Shown in pieces: positions 6,457 to 9,028 of a stretch of 9,028 bases of DNA. The notes beneath the pieces were generated by a model. That model had not been told where the DNA came from. It saw only the letters and a list, made by a program, of their open reading frames with translations, and made no database searches. The number at the start of each line of letters is the position of its first letter. Position 1 is the first letter of the stretch. Source of the DNA: JAAFIP01 sp043777795 (lineage in GTDB: Bacteria > Pseudomonadota > Gammaproteobacteria > Burkholderiales > Burkholderiaceae_C); contig JAYWHJ010000182.1 of NCBI GenBank assembly GCA_043777795.1, positions 1 through 9,028 of the forward strand, written 5' to 3'. Both the position numbers and the translations under genes were made by a program.

Positions 6457-6491
6457 AGCAGCAACCGAGACTTCAGAGTACCTCAACCACA

Positions 6492-7298
6492 ATGTCCAAG
6501 GGTTACCGCATCACCGCATCTACCGGCATCCACAAGGGTGACCGTGACTACCAGCAAGACCAGGTGGCTTTGCTCAACCATCCTCGCATCAACGGCTGCA
6601 TGCTGGCCATCGTGGCCGATGGCATGGGCGGGCGCAGTGGCGGGCGCAAAGCGTCAGACCAGGTGATGATGACCGCCGCCCAGTTGTTTGAGCGTTACTC
6701 ACCCGAGGTAGACGACGCGCCGTCGATGCTGCGCCAATTGGTGCAAGAAGCGCATATCGTCATCAAGCTCACGGCAGTCTCGTCAGAGCAAGAGCCGCAC
6801 AGCACCGTGGCCGCATTTTTAATCAATCCTGCTGGTGACTGCCACTGGGTGCACGCAGGCGACTCGCGCATCTACCACTACCACGGCAACAAGATGATCA
6901 AGCGCACGCTGGACCATTCTTATGTGCAAACCTTGGTAGACAAAGGCGAGATTGGCGAAGAAGAGGCCAACTCACATCCGCAGTCCAATATTTTGATGGG
7001 CTGCCTGGGCACGGAGGAAGATCCCCTTATGGATGTGCACTATGTCCCCTCTTTACGCCCCGGCGACACGCTGATGTGCTGCAGCGACGGCGTGTGGCAC
7101 TACTTTAACAACACCGAGTTGGGATCAGTACTATCAGCCCTTACCCCGCGTGAGGCGACTGAGTTTTTAATCGACAAAGCGCGATCGCGCGGGCGTGGCT
7201 CAGGAGACAACCTGTCTTTGATTGTCGTCAAGCTCGAGCCCTTGGGCCCGGAGGCTGCCAGGCCTATCAAAATTCCGCCTATGAGCACCTTGCGCTGA
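6492..7298 (+). CDS. PP2C-family protein serine/threonine phosphatase
   Basis: Probable Mn/Mg-dependent phosphatase that removes phosphate from serine or threonine of target proteins in the cytoplasm. The single-domain product is 268 residues, with no membrane segment or sensor domain. PP2C motifs appear in order: D19 and D23 in DYQQDQ, VADGMGG at 41-47 with metal ligands D43 and G44, HSTVAAFLI at 103-111, HAGDSRIY at 121-128, SHPQSNILMGCLG at 161-173, CSDGVW at 197-202 with D199, and GDNLS at 238-242 with D239. All expected metal-binding acidic residues are present, so it should be active. The tail after about 250 is a proline-containing extension of unknown role. ATG 6492 places the first motif at the usual distance from the N-terminus, although the ribosome-binding site is weak. 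No cognate Hanks-type kinase or anti-sigma pathway gene lies in the window. Confidence 0.92.
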   Translation: MSKGYRITASTGIHKGDRDYQQDQVALLNHPRINGCMLAIVADGMGGRSGGRKASDQVMMTAAQLFERYSPEVDDAPSMLRQLVQEAHIVIKLTAVSSEQEPHSTVAAFLINPAGDCHWVHAGDSRIYHYHGNKMIKRTLDHSYVQTLVDKGEIGEEEANSHPQSNILMGCLGTEEDPLMDVHYVPSLRPGDTLMCCSDGVWHYFNNTELGSVLSALTPREATEFLIDKARSRGRGSGDNLSLIVVKLEPLGPEAARPIKIPPMSTLR

Positions 7299-7333
7299 AG
7301 CGCAGCGCCCACCTAAGCAGAGCGATTCTGCTT
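7291..7333. terminator. Two hairpins at the 3' end of the phosphatase gene
   Basis: TGCGC-TGAA-GCGCA (7291-7304) contains the phosphatase stop codon in its loop. Eleven bases later a perfect 7-bp stem is formed by AAGCAGA (7315-7321) and TCTGCTT (7327-7333) around GCGAT. Neither is followed by a T-run on either strand. The second hairpin lies in the 65-bp convergent gap, so it may help end both transcripts. Confidence 0.35.
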
Positions 7334-7363
7334 GCCCCATCGACTGCAGTGTCTTTTGGCCGT

Positions 7364-8092
7364 TCAGTTTAACGGTATGGGCAGCGTAGCCGCTGGCGGC
7401 TTTTTATTCGTCTTCTGACGGGCCTGCACGCTGGCTGCGTGCGCCGCTGCGTCTCTGTTACGTTCTTCGCTTTGCACTTTGGCGCGCGCAGCTGCCGAGA
7501 TTCTTTCTTGGCGTTCAACTGCTTTGCCTTTTTGCCCCGCTTGTTTTTCAGTGGGTTTCGCATTTCGCGCCTGGGGCGCTTTACCTGCAGTCTTAGGTTC
7601 TATGATGGCTTTAGCCACAGGTGCACCACGCTCAGTTTGGCGTTGTTGGCGTTGGGCATCGCTCGCCAAAGCCTTGCCACGCCGCTGGGCAATTTCCTCT
7701 AGACGATCTGGCGAGGTTTTTTCTTCGACCTTACGCAGTTGCTCGGCCCCCCGCCGTTTTCGCTGCAAGTCATTGAGTGATATCTCTTGGCGCTTGAGGT
7801 CAGATTGCATGGCGTTATGCTTGCTACGCGCTTGGCTCAGGCAATCAGTCACCTGGAACTTTTGATAACAATTCACGTTGGCGGCATTGTGCTCTGCGCT
7901 GGCGCGCTGGCGCTCTTGGTTAATCCGGTCGCGCTCAGCGCGCTCACTGGCATCACGGGCATCGGTGTTGGCTGATTTGCTTTGCCCCGTGCCAGCGGTG
8001 GGCGTTTGGTTGCTATTTTCAGCGCTAGCGCAATGAAACGATGCGAAAGCAGCTATGCAAATCATAGCGTTTACTGCAAACTTGAATTTCAT
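7364..8092 (-). CDS. Secreted basic, glutamine-rich coiled-coil-like protein of unknown function
   Basis: I do not recognise a characterised family. The product is 242 residues. It begins with a clear Sec signal peptide: a basic start, a hydrophobic core at about residues 5-20, and the likely cleavage motif ASA after residue 24. It should therefore lie in the periplasm or envelope. There is no lipobox. Residues 45-150 are strongly charged and rich in Arg, Glu, Gln and Ala, with helical, coiled-coil character. They contain the only two cysteines of the mature protein, C75 and C84 in NCYQKFQVTDCL, which could form a disulphide. The segment from about 73 to 130, including RQEISLNDLQRKRR, looks like the conserved core, while residues 150-242 are low-complexity, basic and probably disordered. 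The gene begins 25 bases after the zapE stop on the same strand, so it is probably cotranscribed with zapE. A similar unannotated protein may follow zapE in related Burkholderiales, but that is from memory. Confidence 0.75.
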   Translation of the reverse strand: MKFKFAVNAMICIAAFASFHCASAENSNQTPTAGTGQSKSANTDARDASERAERDRINQERQRASAEHNAANVNCYQKFQVTDCLSQARSKHNAMQSDLKRQEISLNDLQRKRRGAEQLRKVEEKTSPDRLEEIAQRRGKALASDAQRQQRQTERGAPVAKAIIEPKTAGKAPQARNAKPTEKQAGQKGKAVERQERISAAARAKVQSEERNRDAAAHAASVQARQKTNKKPPAATLPIPLN

Positions 8093-8117
8093 CGCGTATC
8101 CGATCCGGTCAGCTGCT

Positions 8118-9028
8118 TCAGGTCAATCGTGTATCCACCGTGCGCCGCTCCAGCGCCAAAAACTCTGCCGACTGCATCTCGTTCAAACGCGAGGCTGTGC
8201 GCGGAAACTCGTGCGCCAGCGGCCCCTCGGTGTACAAGGCTTCCGGTGCGACAGCAGCCGACACAATCAGTTTAACGCGCCGGTCATACAGCACGTCGAC
8301 CAGCCAGGTGAATCTACGCGCTTCTGAGGCCTGGCGGATGAACATTTGCGGCACGTTACTTAAAAGCACGGTATGAAACTGGGTCGCCAGTTCCAGATAA
8401 TCGTTTTGGCTGCGCGGGCCACCGCACAAGGTCGCAAAATCAAACCACACCACGCCGCCAGCTTTGCGTTTGCTCACTATCTCGCGCGCCTCAATATGCA
8501 ACACGGGGTCTTCGTCACGCACCTCGGCAAGTTGGGTAAAAGCATCTTGCATTGCCACATCGGCCTCAGCACCGAGCGGCGTGTGGTAGAGCTTGACCCG
8601 CTCCATGGTGCGGCGGCGGTAGTCGGTGCCGTTGTCTACGCTGATGACTTGCATGTTGGCTTTGAGCAGCTCAATAGCGGGCAAGATGCGCGGACGGTGC
8701 AGGCCGTTAGGGTACAGGTCGTCAGGGTGAAAATTGCTGGTTGTCACCATGCCAATGCCGTTTTTAAACATGGCATCGAGCAGGCGGTGCAAAATCATTG
8801 CATCGGTAATGTCAGCCACATGGAACTCATCAAAGCACACCAACCGGTAGCGCTTGGCCATGCGTTTGCCCAGCTCATCCAGCGGGTTCACCGTGCCCTG
8901 CAAATCCGCCAGCTCACGTTGCACTTCGCGCATGAACTCGTGGAAGTGCAGGCGCGTTTTGCGCTTGAGCGGCACTGCGTTGTAGAAGCAGTCCATCAAA
9001 AAGCTCTTACCCCGCCCTACCCCGCCGT
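8118..9028 (-). CDS. zapE: Cell-division ATPase ZapE (AFG1-like), N-terminus beyond window edge
   Basis: AFG1-family P-loop ATPase. In E. coli, ZapE associates with the FtsZ ring at the inner membrane and supports division, especially under low oxygen or heat. The frame is open to the right edge, and 302 codons are visible of roughly 365 expected. Walker A GGVGRGKS is encoded at 9026-9003, right at the window edge. LHFHEFM, ELADLQG, Walker B VCFDEF, DITDAM, sensor-1 TTSN, DDLYPNGL and PRILPAI follow in the E. coli order. The C-terminal part carries the family segments SQNDYLELA, SEARRFTWLVD, VKLIVSA and RLNEMQSAEFL. A start at the TTG/ATG near 8999-8994 must be rejected, since it would delete the P-loop. 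No defect is seen. The gene is followed at 25 bp by a secreted protein of unknown function in the same direction. Confidence 0.96.
   Translation of the reverse strand, partial: GGVGRGKSFLMDCFYNAVPLKRKTRLHFHEFMREVQRELADLQGTVNPLDELGKRMAKRYRLVCFDEFHVADITDAMILHRLLDAMFKNGIGMVTTSNFHPDDLYPNGLHRPRILPAIELLKANMQVISVDNGTDYRRRTMERVKLYHTPLGAEADVAMQDAFTQLAEVRDEDPVLHIEAREIVSKRKAGGVVWFDFATLCGGPRSQNDYLELATQFHTVLLSNVPQMFIRQASEARRFTWLVDVLYDRRVKLIVSAAVAPEALYTEGPLAHEFPRTASRLNEMQSAEFLALERRTVDTRLT

Noticed and set aside
7499..7865. Plus-strand frames opposite the secreted protein gene (such as 7479-7865 and 7439-7702).
   Set aside because: They lack ribosome-binding sites and known domains, whereas the minus-strand frame has a clear signal peptide and sits right after zapE.
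8994..8999. Start of zapE at the TTG/ATG near the right edge.
   Set aside because: The frame stays open to the window end, and the codons just upstream encode the Walker A motif GGVGRGKS, which must belong to the protein.

Overview
The window looks like an ordinary chromosomal housekeeping segment of a betaproteobacterium, most likely Burkholderiales and probably Comamonadaceae (Rhodoferax/Polaromonas-like). This is judged from moderately high GC, the protein sequences (TyrRS, AnmK, YoaA-type helicase and ZapE all read as proteobacterial) and the tyrS / M23 peptidase / anmK gene order. The taxon is an inference from memory, not a search. I see no rRNA, tRNA, CRISPR, transposase, phage or toxin-antitoxin genes, and no clearly new multi-gene system.

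Layout. (1) Positions 1-1014, minus: 5' part of tyrS (tyrosyl-tRNA synthetase), cut by the left edge. (2) Divergent from it, 1146-2552, plus: a membrane-anchored M23 (LytM-type) murein endopeptidase, followed by a strong intrinsic terminator at 2573-2604. (3) 2665-3822, plus: anmK (anhydro-N-acetylmuramic acid kinase). (4) 3823-4129: a 307-bp AT-rich gap between convergent genes. It is mostly filled by a roughly 235-bp imperfect palindrome (3848-4082), the least explained structure in the window. (5) 4130-6375, minus: a two-gene operon, a 70-residue DUF465/YdcH-like protein coupled through a TAATG overlap to a YoaA/DinG-family iron-sulphur helicase. (6) 6492-7298, plus: a PP2C-type protein phosphatase, divergent from the helicase operon across a 116-bp promoter region. 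(7) 7364-9028, minus: zapE (AFG1-like cell-division ATPase), cut by the right edge just upstream of its Walker A motif, followed by a secreted lysine/arginine/glutamine-rich protein of unknown function.

How the genes relate. The M23 endopeptidase opens peptidoglycan cross-links and AnmK recovers the anhydroMurNAc released during wall turnover, so the two neighbours serve linked steps of wall remodelling and recycling, although a terminator lies between them. YoaA-type helicases act in DNA repair at stalled forks. ZapE acts at the division ring. The phosphatase has no partner kinase in view. Transcription converges at 3823-4129 and at 7299-7363, and both junctions hold hairpins.

The most interesting items are the inverted-repeat element at 3848-4082, an AT-rich hairpin-bearing patch inside anmK, a start-site correction for anmK, the symmetric promoter region at 6408-6462, and the uncharacterised secreted protein behind zapE.
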